Assembly: GCA_963748985.1 (NCBI GenBank)
Contig: CAVVKQ010000019.1
Span: 1-41,651 of the forward strand
Origin: RPQJ01 sp963748985
Lineage (GTDB): Bacteria > Pseudomonadota > Gammaproteobacteria > Steroidobacterales > Steroidobacteraceae
Direction of reading: 5' to 3'
Length of the DNA: 41,651 nucleotides
Part shown: one piece after another, positions 1 through 8,741 of the stretch
Layout: the number at the start of each line of letters is the position of its first letter
Position numbering within the stretch: the stretch's first letter is position 1
Made by a program: the position numbers and the translations under genes
Notes under the pieces: model-generated
The model's input: only the letters and a program-made list of their open reading frames with translations
Databases searched by the model: none
What the model was told of the DNA's origin: nothing

Positions 1-1
1 C

Positions 2-943
2 GCCCGCGCCGAAGTCACGCTGCTCAACGTGTCGTACGACCCGACGCGTGAGTTCTACGATGCGTACAACCAGGAGTTCGCGCAATTCTGGAAAGAGCAG
101 ACCGGCGAGGACGTCGCGATCCGGCAGTCGCACGGCGGCTCCGGGAAACAGGCGCGCACGGTCATCGATGGCCTGCCGGCCGACGTGGTCACGCTCGCCC
201 TCGCCTATGACATCGACGCGCTGGCAAGCAAAGGCAAGCTGCTGCCCGCCAACTGGCAGGGTCGGCTGCCCCACAACAGCTCGCCCTACACCTCGACGAT
301 CGTGTTCCTCGTGCGCAAGGGCAACCCGAAGGGCATCCGCGACTGGGGCGACCTGGTCAAGCCGGGTGTCGCAGTCATCACGCCGAATCCCAAGACGTCG
401 GGCGGCGCGCGCTGGAATTACCTGGCCGCATGGGCGTGGGCGCTGCACCAGCCGGGCGGCAGCGAGGCCACGGCCGCGAACTTCATCGGCAAGCTCTACA
501 GGAACGTGCCGGTGCTCGATACGGGCGCCCGCGCCTCGCTCACGACGTTCGCGCAGCGCGGCATCGGCGACGTCATCATCACGTGGGAGAACGAGGCATT
601 CATGGCCTCGAAGCGACTGACGAAGCAGGAATTCGAGACGGTCGTGCCTTCGATCAGCATGCTCGCGGAGCCACCGGTCGCCGTGGTGGACAAAGTCGCG
701 ATCCGGCGCGGGACCGTCGAAGTCGCGCGTGCCTACGTCGAGCACCTGTATTCGAAGGAAGCACAGGAGATCGCGGCCCGGCACCATTACCGGCCGCGCG
801 ATCCGGAAGTCGCGGCGCGGCACGCGGCGGAATTTCCCAACGTCCACATGTTGACCATCGCGGACTTCGGCGGCTGGAAAACAGCCAATACCACGCATTT
901 TGCAGCCGGTGCCGAATTCGACCGGATCTACGCGCGTAAATGA
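2..943 (+). CDS. sbp: Sulfate-binding periplasmic protein, 5' end outside window
   Basis: This is the substrate-binding component of the sulfate/thiosulfate ABC importer, which captures sulfate in the periplasm for the CysT/CysW channel. The reading frame is open from base 2, so the signal peptide and true start lie upstream of the window. Visible family marks are LLNVSYDPTREFY near the mature N-terminus, the sulfate-contact stretch SHGGSGKQARTVIDG, DVVTLALAYDID, and the conserved NPKTSGGARWNY loop. The length fits mature Sbp. Sbp is more likely than CysP from the N-terminal motif, but the two paralogues are close. It is transcribed away from cysTWA, which lies about 8 kb downstream on the other strand with unrelated genes between. 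Confidence 0.93.
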   Translation, partial: ARAEVTLLNVSYDPTREFYDAYNQEFAQFWKEQTGEDVAIRQSHGGSGKQARTVIDGLPADVVTLALAYDIDALASKGKLLPANWQGRLPHNSSPYTSTIVFLVRKGNPKGIRDWGDLVKPGVAVITPNPKTSGGARWNYLAAWAWALHQPGGSEATAANFIGKLYRNVPVLDTGARASLTTFAQRGIGDVIITWENEAFMASKRLTKQEFETVVPSISMLAEPPVAVVDKVAIRRGTVEVARAYVEHLYSKEAQEIAARHHYRPRDPEVAARHAAEFPNVHMLTIADFGGWKTANTTHFAAGAEFDRIYARK

Positions 944-976
944 CAGCGGCGCCGTTCATGGCAAGCTGCCGGGCAC

Positions 977-2857
977 GTGGTAGCCGGCCGTAAACTGCAT
1001 GCGTCGTCGAGCCCGGGCGCGCGGCCGCCGCCCGCCGAGGGTGCATTCGCCAGCCTCAAGGGAATTGGCGACGTCTTCCGCTACACGAGACATGCGCTCG
1101 AACTGGTCTGGTCGACAAGCAAGCGGCTGACCGTCGCACTGGCGGGGCTCACGCTACTGGCCGGCATGCTGCCCGCCGGCATTGCGTTCGTCGGCGCGAA
1201 GATCGTCGATGCGGTCGTGACGGCGGTCGGCCTGCATCAGGTCGCGGGCGGGACCGATCTCTCCACCGTGCTCAGTTACGTCGTGCTCGAAGGCGTGCTG
1301 GTGGCCTCGCTCGCGGCGGTGCAGCGCGGGCTCTCGACCTGCCAGTCACTGCTGCGCGCCCAGCTCGGCCAGCGCGTGAACGAGATGATCCTCGAGAAGG
1401 CGCTCACGCTCGACCTGCGTCATTTCGAGGACTCCGAGTTCTACGACAAGCTGACGCGAGCACGACGCGAGGCGTCGACACGGCCGCTGGCCCTCGTCAT
1501 GAGCAGCTTCGGCCTGGTGCAGAACGCGATAGCGCTGCTCAGTTTCGGGATGCTGCTGGCACAGTTTTCGCCTTGGGCCGTCGCGGTGCTGCTGCTCGCG
1601 GGCCTGCCCTCGTTCGTCGCCGAGGCCAAGTTCTCCGGCGACGCCTTCCGTCTCTTCCGCTGGCGCTCACCCGAGACGCGCATGCAGATGTACCTGGAGA
1701 CGGTCATTGCGCGGGAAGATCACGCCAAGGAAGTGAAGCTGTTCGAGCTGGGGCCACGCCTGCTCGACCGCTACCGGCAGATTTTCCAGAAGGTGTTTCG
1801 CGAGGACCGCGCGCTCACGATCCGTCGCGACACGTGGGGCTTTTTCCTGGGTCTCGTCAGCACCGGCGCGTTCTACGCAGCGTACGCATGGGTCGCCGTG
1901 AGCGCAGTGCGCGGCCAGATCACGCTCGGCCAGATGACGATGTACGTGCTGCTGTTCCGACAAGGCCAGTCGGCCGTGTCCTCGATTCTCTCGGCGATCG
2001 GCGGCATGTACGAGGACAACCTGTATCTGTCGACTCTCTACGACTACCTCGACACGCCGGTGGCCGCCGCGACGGGAACGCTGACGACGGGTGCCTCGCC
2101 GGGCAGCGGCCTGCAGGTCGAGCAGGTCAGCTTCACCTACCCGGGCGCGACCGATCCCGCGGTCCGTGACGTGAGCTTCACGCTGCGGCCGGGCGAAAGC
2201 CTGGCACTGGTCGGCGAAAACGGTTCGGGCAAGACGACGCTGATCAAGCTGCTGACGCGTCTCTACACGCCGGACACTGGCCGCATCCTGCTCGACGGCA
2301 CGAATCTCGATGACTGGCAGCCGGCAGCACTGCGGCGACGCGTCGGCGTGATCTTCCAGGATTTCGCGCGCTACCAGCTCAAGGTCGGCGAGAACATCGG
2401 CGCGGGTGACGTCACGCACTTCGAGGACGAAGCACGCTGGCGCGAAGCAGCCGGGCTCGGTATGGCGGCGCCATTCATCGAGGAGCTGCCAGGCGGTTAT
2501 GCGACGCAACTCGGCAAGTGGTTCAAGGACGGCCGCGAGCTGTCGGGCGGCCAGTGGCAGAAGGTCGCGCTGTCACGCGCGTTCATGCGCGAGGATGCAG
2601 ACATCCTCGTGCTCGACGAGCCCACGGCGGCGATGGACGCGCGCGCCGAAGCGCAGGTCTTCGAGCAGTTCCAGGCCCTCGCCCGCTCTCGCATGGTGAT
2701 CCTGATCTCGCACCGCTTTTCGACGGTGCGCATGGCCGACCAGATCCTCGTGATCGAGGGCGGCCGCATTCTCGAGCGCGGCAGCCACGACGCGCTGATG
2801 CAACTCGGCGGGCACTACGCCGGGCTCTTCGCGTTGCAGGCGCGCGGCTATCGCTGA
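977..2857 (+). CDS. ABC exporter, fused membrane and ATPase domains
   Basis: A half-transporter of the type I exporter (MsbA/ATM1-like) class: an N-terminal membrane region of roughly residues 45-340 followed by one nucleotide-binding domain. The ATPase part has Walker A GENGSGKTT near residue 413, the signature LSGGQWQKV near 521 and Walker B ILVLDEPTAAMD near 544, then the switch histidine in LISHRFSTV. Two copies would form the working dimer in the inner membrane. The substrate cannot be told from sequence. The start is a GTG 33 bases after sbp with no clear ribosome site, so the exact N-terminus is uncertain. It may be co-transcribed with sbp, but nothing in it points to sulfur metabolism. 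Confidence 0.9.
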   Translation: MVAGRKLHASSSPGARPPPAEGAFASLKGIGDVFRYTRHALELVWSTSKRLTVALAGLTLLAGMLPAGIAFVGAKIVDAVVTAVGLHQVAGGTDLSTVLSYVVLEGVLVASLAAVQRGLSTCQSLLRAQLGQRVNEMILEKALTLDLRHFEDSEFYDKLTRARREASTRPLALVMSSFGLVQNAIALLSFGMLLAQFSPWAVAVLLLAGLPSFVAEAKFSGDAFRLFRWRSPETRMQMYLETVIAREDHAKEVKLFELGPRLLDRYRQIFQKVFREDRALTIRRDTWGFFLGLVSTGAFYAAYAWVAVSAVRGQITLGQMTMYVLLFRQGQSAVSSILSAIGGMYEDNLYLSTLYDYLDTPVAAATGTLTTGASPGSGLQVEQVSFTYPGATDPAVRDVSFTLRPGESLALVGENGSGKTTLIKLLTRLYTPDTGRILLDGTNLDDWQPAALRRRVGVIFQDFARYQLKVGENIGAGDVTHFEDEARWREAAGLGMAAPFIEELPGGYATQLGKWFKDGRELSGGQWQKVALSRAFMREDADILVLDEPTAAMDARAEAQVFEQFQALARSRMVILISHRFSTVRMADQILVIEGGRILERGSHDALMQLGGHYAGLFALQARGYR

Positions 2858-2864
2858 GCGCGCG

Positions 2865-4601
2865 TCATAGCGCCGGCGCGGCGTGGACGATGCGGCCGCC
2901 CAGCACCGTGTACAGCACTTTCGTCGCGGCCAGCTCCTGCTCCGGCACCTGCAGGATGTCGCGCGAAAGCACCACGAAGTCCGCGAGCTTGCCGGGCTCG
3001 AGCGTGCCCTTCTCGCCTTCTTCGAAGGCGGCGTAGGCATTGTTGCGCGTGTACGTGGCCAGCGCCTCTTCGCGGGTCAAACGCTGCTCCGGGTGAAACG
3101 TGCTGCCATCAGCCAGGCGCCTGGTCACGGTCGCGCGAAAACTGGCCAGCGGATCCACGTCCTCGACGGGCGTATCGGTGCCATTGGCGATCACCGCACC
3201 GGCATCCCACAGGGCGCGCCAGACGTAGGTGCGCTCGCCCGCGCGCGGCTCGCCCAACCGCTTCGGCACCCAGGGTCCGTCGGACGTGGCGTGCACGCCC
3301 TGCATGGCGGCAATCACGCCCATGCGGCCGAAGCGCGGCACATCGGCCGGATGCAGGTGCTGCGCATGCTCGATGCGCCAGCGCAGCGCCTGTGGCTGTT
3401 CCACTCCCCGCCACAACCGGGCATAGAGGTCGAGGATGTCGCGATTGGCGCGGTCGCCGATTGCGTGGGTGTTCAGCTGATAACCGTGGGCCAGCGCGAG
3501 CTCGCCGGTGCCGGCGATCGTCTCCAGCGTGTCGACGCGCAGGCCGGTATTGCCGGGGTCGTCGCTGTACGGCTCGAGCAGCAGCGCGCTGCGTGAGCCG
3601 AGGGCGCCGTCAGCCATGCTCTTGATCGCACGCACGGTGAGAAAGTTGCCGGCGTATCCGATCGTGCGGTAGCGCGCGAGCTGGCTCGCCATGCGCGCGT
3701 TGGATTCGCCACCGACCATCACGTACAGCCGCAACGGCAACTCGCCCTGGCCAGCCAGCTCCCGATACAGGTCGATGTCTGCGAACGGCGTGCCGGCGTC
3801 GTGGAAGGTCGTGACGCCCTTGGCGATGGCCTCGGCGCCCGCGCGCTGCACCTGCGCGACACGCTCCGTGCGCCTCGCCTCCGGGGACATCGACTCCCGG
3901 TCCCGTGCGAGCGCCGCCTGTGCAAGGCTCATCGCATTGTCGACCAGCCAGCCGGTCGCATGTCCCTGCCCGTCGCGGACGATGCGGCCGCCCGCCGGGT
4001 CGGGCGAACGGTCGTCGATTCCTGCGGCAGTCAGCGCCGCTGCATTGACCACGACGCCGTGGCCGCTCGCGTGTTCGAGCATGACCGGGTTGCGCGGCGC
4101 TGCGGCGGTAAGGGTTTCGTGAGTCGGCACGCCATCGACGGCACCGGCAGGCAACGATGACCATTTCTCCTGGTGCCAGCCCGCGCCGCGAATCCATTCC
4201 CCGGGCTTGGCCGTCGCCGAGGCAGCGCGAACTTTCGCGACGATGTCGTCCCAGCTGCCTGCCGCACGCAGGTCGAGCAGGCCGAGCGTCTCGCCCAGCG
4301 ACATGAAGTGCCCGTGCCCTTCGATGAATCCCGGCGTCACCAGGCGCCCGTCGACGTCGAGCACGCGGGTCGCGGGTCCGGCCAGCGCGCGGATCTCGTC
4401 ATCGGTGCCCATCGCAACGATCCGGTCGCCACGGACGGCGAGCGCGGAGACTCGCGGCGCGCCCGGCACCATGGTCGCGATGGAGGCATCGACGACGATC
4501 ATATCGGCCGGCGCAGACGCTGCGGAGGCGTGGCTGCACAGTACCAGTGATCCAGCCAGCAGCAATGTGCAAGCCCGGAAGCGGTGCATGATGCCCATCA
4601 T
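2865..4601 (-). CDS. Exported amidohydrolase, YtcJ-like
   Basis: A metal-dependent hydrolase of the amidohydrolase superfamily, YtcJ-like branch (PF07969 type). The chosen start is the ATG at 4601 because GGAGG sits seven bases upstream; the frame stays open further but runs into the neighbouring gene. The N-terminus has a hydrophobic Sec-type signal (CTLLLAGSLVLCSHASA), so the enzyme is probably periplasmic. Metal-site features are the HxH of GFIEGHGHF, the histidines of EHAQHLHPADV and the aspartate of NGTDTPVEDVDP. The C-terminal GTLEPGKLADFVVLSRD stretch is typical of the composite beta-sandwich. The substrate is unknown. It converges with the ABC exporter gene, with only seven bases between the two stop codons. 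Confidence 0.88.
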   Translation of the reverse strand: MMGIMHRFRACTLLLAGSLVLCSHASAASAPADMIVVDASIATMVPGAPRVSALAVRGDRIVAMGTDDEIRALAGPATRVLDVDGRLVTPGFIEGHGHFMSLGETLGLLDLRAAGSWDDIVAKVRAASATAKPGEWIRGAGWHQEKWSSLPAGAVDGVPTHETLTAAAPRNPVMLEHASGHGVVVNAAALTAAGIDDRSPDPAGGRIVRDGQGHATGWLVDNAMSLAQAALARDRESMSPEARRTERVAQVQRAGAEAIAKGVTTFHDAGTPFADIDLYRELAGQGELPLRLYVMVGGESNARMASQLARYRTIGYAGNFLTVRAIKSMADGALGSRSALLLEPYSDDPGNTGLRVDTLETIAGTGELALAHGYQLNTHAIGDRANRDILDLYARLWRGVEQPQALRWRIEHAQHLHPADVPRFGRMGVIAAMQGVHATSDGPWVPKRLGEPRAGERTYVWRALWDAGAVIANGTDTPVEDVDPLASFRATVTRRLADGSTFHPEQRLTREEALATYTRNNAYAAFEEGEKGTLEPGKLADFVVLSRDILQVPEQELAATKVLYTVLGGRIVHAAPAL

Positions 4602-4605
4602 CGAG

Positions 4606-4615
4606 TTACCTCCAG
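4606..4615 (-). promoter_or_regulatory. Strong ribosome binding site of the amidohydrolase
   Basis: Read on the minus strand, TGGAGGTAAC precedes the ATG pair at 4601/4598. It is one of the clearest Shine-Dalgarno sites in the window and fixes the start well inside the longer open frame. Confidence 0.75.
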
Positions 4616-4651
4616 GCGCGGGGGCGGCCACGGCAGCCGTGGCGGCGAGAC

Positions 4652-4861
4652 TCAGGCTTTCTTCAGGAAGCAGGTCTTGAGAACTACGGTGTTGCGACCC
4701 TGCCCGCACTCGATCGCTTCCTCGTCGTCGGTGAGGCGGATGTTCTTGAACACAGTGCCGCGCTTCAGCGTCTCCGACGATCCTTTCACCTTCAGGTCCT
4801 TGATGACCTGCACTGAATCGCCCTCGGCCAGCGTGTTGCCGTTGCTGTCTTTCACCGACAT
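4652..4861 (-). CDS. PhnA/YjdM-type small protein
   Basis: A 69-residue protein matching the C-terminal domain of the PhnA (YjdM) family: SVKDSNGNTLAEGDSVQVIK, then VKGSSETLKRGT, IRLTDDEEAIEC and a final VVLKTCFLKK. The short form without the N-terminal zinc ribbon is common in proteobacteria. E. coli PhnA was named after the phosphonate locus but is not shown to be needed for phosphonate use, so the cellular role is unclear. The start is ATG 4861 with AGGA nine bases upstream. It lies between the exonuclease and the amidohydrolase on the same strand. Confidence 0.88.
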   Translation of the reverse strand: MSVKDSNGNTLAEGDSVQVIKDLKVKGSSETLKRGTVFKNIRLTDDEEAIECGQGRNTVVLKTCFLKKA

Positions 4862-4904
4862 GTCGAAGATTCCTGCGTGACTGGCCCGCAAGGATGAACC
4901 CGGG

Positions 4905-5798
4905 TCACTTCGTCCGCAACTTCGTGCGACGTCCATCGCGCGCGGCGTATCGTGTCCGGGCGTCGAACTCGTCGAGGTCGAGCTCGACGTTCTTGCCGGC
5001 GTAGACGGCGTCGCGCAGCCACGAGAGTTCTGCCTGCACCGCCTCCTGCGACCGCACTTCGACGGACCAGCAGCGGCGGCCGGCATCCCACCAGTACCCG
5101 CGTTGCTTGAGCACGTCCTTGGTCTCGAACGGCGAGTTGTTCGCCCACAACCGGAACGACGGGCTGCGCGCGGAGTCCAGCAGCACCTTCAGCGCGGTGC
5201 CGCCGGTCGCGCCGAAAGGCTGCGCGAGCACCTCGAGCAGCGCGTGGCAATCGGCTTCGGCGCGGTGGCCGTCGTAGAAGAAGCCGTGTCGATACGCGAG
5301 GTATTCGAGCTTGGAACTCGCGATACCCGCGTCGCTCCACGGCACTTCCTGCCACGAACAGCCCCACGGCAGCGCAGCGAACACGGGCAGGCGGGGCTCG
5401 AGGAACTTGCGGTCGAAACCTGCGTTGTGGGCGATCACGATGCCAACGGACTCGAGCAGCTGACCGACGCGCGCGTCGTCGATGCGCTGGCCCGCGACCA
5501 TTGCATCGGTAATACCGTGAATGGCCGTCGACGCGGGCGGGATCGGCATGCCCGGATCTTCGAGAGCATCGTAGGTCTCGAGCACGCGCCCGACCGTTCC
5601 CGAGACGGGGCTGTACTCAACCACGACGATCGCGAGTTCGATGACCTTGTCGGCCGTTGGATCCGTACCGGTGGTTTCGGTGTCGACGATCGCGGCGTGC
5701 CGCACGGCGGGCCCGGCGAGGGCGGGTCGCTGGTGCGACGTGTCCAGCCGCCGCAACACCCGATAGTCCGGATGAGCTGCGAGCTTCGCCGCCATCAT
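4905..5798 (-). CDS. 3'-5' exonuclease, DEDDh (DnaQ-like) family
   Basis: A DnaQ-fold exonuclease of about 297 residues. Exo I is IVDTETTGTDP with Asp39 and Glu41, Exo II is IAHNAGFDRKF, and Exo III is HRAEADCHALLEVL with the DEDDh histidine, so the two-metal site looks complete. After the nuclease domain comes a small tail around PFETKDVLKQRGYWWDAGRR that resembles the short DUF5710-like motif seen in some plasmid and phage proteins. This is a proofreading-type or RNA/DNA trimming enzyme that acts on its own rather than the polymerase epsilon subunit itself. The start at the MM pair (5798) is preceded by GGAAGAA; the frame is open further upstream, through the palindrome, and is not credible there. 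Confidence 0.88.
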   Translation of the reverse strand: MMAAKLAAHPDYRVLRRLDTSHQRPALAGPAVRHAAIVDTETTGTDPTADKVIELAIVVVEYSPVSGTVGRVLETYDALEDPGMPIPPASTAIHGITDAMVAGQRIDDARVGQLLESVGIVIAHNAGFDRKFLEPRLPVFAALPWGCSWQEVPWSDAGIASSKLEYLAYRHGFFYDGHRAEADCHALLEVLAQPFGATGGTALKVLLDSARSPSFRLWANNSPFETKDVLKQRGYWWDAGRRCWSVEVRSQEAVQAELSWLRDAVYAGKNVELDLDEFDARTRYAARDGRRTKLRTK

Positions 5799-5862
5799 TT
5801 CCAATTCTTCCCGCCCCGACACTTCTTTGCTTCTCCCGCCGAGTGCCGCAGGAAATTGGGGA

Positions 5863-5915
5863 AATTGGGGACGCTCACCTATTACCTTGTGAGTAATAGG
5901 TGAGCGTCCCCAATT
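5863..5915. repeat. 23-bp perfect palindrome with 7-base loop
   Basis: The left arm 5863-5885 is exactly complementary to the right arm 5893-5915, with loop cttgtga at 5886-5892. The arm begins AATTGGGGACGCTCACC and ends TATTAC. Just to the left an 11-base unit, GGAAATTGGGG, occurs twice (5851-5861 and 5860-5870, overlapping by two bases). The element is more AT-rich than the flanking genes. It sits after the response regulator and before the exonuclease, both on the minus strand, so it could end or protect the upstream transcript. It resembles a REP-like or miniature mobile palindrome more than a classic terminator, since no T-run follows. Confidence 0.85.
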
Positions 5916-5937
5916 CCTGTCCTTCCTGCCTACCCTC

Positions 5938-6615
5938 CTACCCCTTGTCTTCCAGTCTGTACCCTGCCCCCGCCGCCGTCTGCAGCACCTGCGGCACGGC
6001 CGGATCGGTCTCGATCTTCTGCCGCAGCCGGTGCACCAGCTGCTTGAGCAGTTGCCGGTCGCCGCTGCCGCGATGCCCCCACACGTGCGTGAGCAGCCGC
6101 TCCGTGCCGACGACGTGACCGGCATTCGCGATCAGGATCTGCAGCAAGCGCGATTCGAGCTTCGTGAGCCTGACAGGCGGCGCCTCGCCGACGTGCAGCA
6201 CGTGCGCTTCCAGGTCGAGGCGCAGCGAGCCGACGGTCATTGATCCGCCCGTCTCGAGTCCCGCACGTCGCAGCAGTGCCCGCGCTCGCGCCAGCAGCGT
6301 GCGCGGACTGAACGGCTTGGTGAGGTAGTCGTCGGCGCCGAGGTCGAGCGCCCGTACCAGGTCTTCCTCCTCGCCGCGCGCCGTCAACATCATCACAGGG
6401 ATACGCGACTGCCGGCGAATCGCCGTGCAGATGTCGAAGCCGCTGCCGCCGGGCAGGTTGATGTCCAGGATCGCGAGATCGGGCGCCTCCGCCGCAAACA
6501 CCCGCAGTGCGGACGACACGTCGGCCGCCTTGACGACGACGAAGCCCGACTGTGTCAGCGCGAACCCGACGAGCGACAACAGGTCGGGATCGTCGTCGAC
6601 GACCAGGATCTTCAT
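5938..6615 (-). CDS. OmpR/PhoB-family response regulator
   Basis: A 225-residue two-component transcription factor. The receiver domain shows the acidic pair in ILVVDDDPD, the phospho-acceptor Asp51 in LAILDINLPGG, a Thr-Ala switch (MLTARGEEED) and Lys100 in DDYLTKPFS. The C-terminal winged helix is OmpR/PhoB-like, with LTKLESRLLQILIANAG and a recognition region ending in QTAAGAGYRL. The start is ATG 6615, whose ATGA overlaps the stop of the upstream histidine kinase by four bases. It is the last gene of the cysA-cysT-cysW-kinase-regulator unit, so its targets may include sulfur genes; that is inference from position only. Confidence 0.94.
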   Translation of the reverse strand: MKILVVDDDPDLLSLVGFALTQSGFVVVKAADVSSALRVFAAEAPDLAILDINLPGGSGFDICTAIRRQSRIPVMMLTARGEEEDLVRALDLGADDYLTKPFSPRTLLARARALLRRAGLETGGSMTVGSLRLDLEAHVLHVGEAPPVRLTKLESRLLQILIANAGHVVGTERLLTHVWGHRGSGDRQLLKQLVHRLRQKIETDPAVPQVLQTAAGAGYRLEDKG

Positions 6616-8741
6616 GACGCGTCCGTCCCTGCCACAGGCAACCGGACCACGAAGCGCGTGAGTCCCTGTTGACCGCGCATGGACGCCACCGTGCCACCGT
6701 GGCGTTCCACGATCGACTTCACGATCCACAGCCCCAGGCCAAGGCCGCGCGGCTCCGGCTCTTCCGCGGACGCACGATGGAAGCGCTCGAAGATCGAGCC
6801 GCGCTCGCTCTCTGTAACGCCGGCACCAGCATCGTCCACGGTGGCCTCCAGCATGCCGTCGACGAGTCGCGCGGCAATGCTGACCGTGCTGCCCTCCGGC
6901 CCGAACTTGTTGGCGTTGGCCAGCAGGTTGACGAAGACCTGCGTCAGGCGCGGCGCGTCACCCACCAGCGCCGGCAACGCTTCCGGCACGTCCACCGCAA
7001 GCGTCTGGCCGCGTTGCGTGAACAGGCTGCCCACGAGTTCCACCGCATCCTGCACGATCTCGTGCAACTGCAGGTGCTGCTGGCGGATCGCGAGCTGCCC
7101 CGACTCGATGCGGACGCTCTCGAGCAGGTTATCGATCAGCCGCGTCAACCGCAGCGAGCCCCGGCGCAACGACGTCACGAGGTCCTCGAGCTGCTCGCGC
7201 GGCAGGACGTGCAGGTTTTCCTGCAGCAGCTCGATCGACGCCAGCTGCGCGGCGAGCGGCGTCCGGAACTCGTGCGAAATATTGGCGAGGATCGTGTCGC
7301 GCGCGCGGCGGGCCGCCTCGAGGTCGGTCTCGTCGCGCATGACCTGCACCTGCAAGCCGTCGACCATGCCGGCACTGGTGATGATCACCGTGCGCCGGGC
7401 GCCATCCGCGCGCTGGAGGAATTCCGTCGCCTGCGCCTGGCCGTGTTCGCGCGAGGCGACGATCGGGCACGCGGTGTCACAGGGACGCGTGCCATCCGGC
7501 AACGCGCAGGGCTTGAGCACGTCGCCGCAGAACTTGCCGACGGCCGTGCCGGAATCGACGCCGAGCATGCGCTCCGCCTGCGGATTGAGGTACTTCACCT
7601 GGCGGTTGGAGTCGACGGCATACACGCCTTCGACGACTCCACGCAGCAGTGCCTGCGCGTCGGCCTCACGACGGCGCAAGGTTGCCGTGAGCTCGACCAG
7701 GTGGCGTCGCATGTCCTCGAGGGTCCTGGCGAGCGCAACGACTTCGGGGCCGCCGCCCGCGACGGGAATCGAGGCGGAAAAATCGCCCCGCCCGAGCCGG
7801 GTCGCAGATTCGGCCACGAACTGCAGTGGTCGCACGATGCGCCGCGCCAGCAGCAGGGCCGCGGCGACGGCGCCGAGGCTCAGCAGGAAAGCCGTCCAGC
7901 CGAGGCGGCGCACGAACCCGGCCACTTCCGAGTCGCTCTCGGACGCCGGCAGTCGCGCCTCAAGCAACGCAATGCCCTCGCCGGTCGACGCGAAGATCGG
8001 GGTGCTCGACGCGAACAGGTCGCGCGGCTCGATGCGGCGCGCCACGCTCTCGGCGCGCGACAGCGCCGTCGAATGCAGCTCCTTGAAATCTGGCTCGACG
8101 TTGTCGAGCCAGTTCGACAGCCGGACGAGACGAATCGGCATGCCCGCCTGCTGGGACAGGGCAACGGCCAGCCGGGCGTCGAAATAACGCAAGGCAACGA
8201 CGCGGGTCTCGACGAAGTTGGGCACCAGTGCCGTGGCGCCGATCAGGCCCTCCGGCTGCCAGGCCGGGGCCAGCATGAAACGTTCGCCCTGGTCCGCCGT
8301 CGCTTCGAGCATTTCGTCCCACGCCACGTTCCGGCCCGTGCTCGCAATGACGTTGGGCCCGACGATAACGGCGCATGCGCCGAGATTGAGCGCACCGCAG
8401 GTGCGTCGCAGGAACAACTCCGTCTGCTCGCGGCTGCCCGCTCGTATCAGCCTTTGCAACGGCTGGCGGTCCGCGAGCACGCGCGTCGTCGTGAGCGTGT
8501 CTTCGCTGAGGCGACGCAGCTCCTCGCGCGCGGCAACTCCAGCGAGCTGGACCCGGGCGATCGCCTGCTGTTCGGCCTGCTTGTGCAGCAGGCTGATGGC
8601 GCTGATGGCCAATACCAGGATCGCGGCGAGCACGAGCCCGCCGAGCGTGAGCGTGAGGGTGCGTTCGAGCGTGGCGGGTCCGGCCGCCAGTCGCCTGAGG
8701 CTCGCCATCCAGTCTTTCAGCAATGCAGGAATTCTGTCCAT
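6612..8741 (-). CDS. Membrane sensor histidine kinase with HAMP and PAS
   Basis: About 709 residues. Transmembrane segment 1 is near residues 29-52 and is followed by a periplasmic sensor of about 220 residues. Segment 2 lies near 278-300, then HAMP (ARRIVRPLQF), a PAS domain near 365-480, H-box ISHEFRTPL with the phospho-histidine near 489, N-box NLLANANKFGPEG near 610 and G-box GLGLGLWIVKS near 668. The PAS domain carries four cysteines in CGDVLKPC and PCDTACPI, possibly a redox or metal site. The chosen start ATG 8741 shares its A with the cysW stop (TGATG), implying translational coupling to the sulfate permease; an in-frame upstream start at 8768 would overlap cysW more. Confidence 0.93.
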   Translation of the reverse strand: MDRIPALLKDWMASLRRLAAGPATLERTLTLTLGGLVLAAILVLAISAISLLHKQAEQQAIARVQLAGVAAREELRRLSEDTLTTTRVLADRQPLQRLIRAGSREQTELFLRRTCGALNLGACAVIVGPNVIASTGRNVAWDEMLEATADQGERFMLAPAWQPEGLIGATALVPNFVETRVVALRYFDARLAVALSQQAGMPIRLVRLSNWLDNVEPDFKELHSTALSRAESVARRIEPRDLFASSTPIFASTGEGIALLEARLPASESDSEVAGFVRRLGWTAFLLSLGAVAAALLLARRIVRPLQFVAESATRLGRGDFSASIPVAGGGPEVVALARTLEDMRRHLVELTATLRRREADAQALLRGVVEGVYAVDSNRQVKYLNPQAERMLGVDSGTAVGKFCGDVLKPCALPDGTRPCDTACPIVASREHGQAQATEFLQRADGARRTVIITSAGMVDGLQVQVMRDETDLEAARRARDTILANISHEFRTPLAAQLASIELLQENLHVLPREQLEDLVTSLRRGSLRLTRLIDNLLESVRIESGQLAIRQQHLQLHEIVQDAVELVGSLFTQRGQTLAVDVPEALPALVGDAPRLTQVFVNLLANANKFGPEGSTVSIAARLVDGMLEATVDDAGAGVTESERGSIFERFHRASAEEPEPRGLGLGLWIVKSIVERHGGTVASMRGQQGLTRFVVRLPVAGTDAS

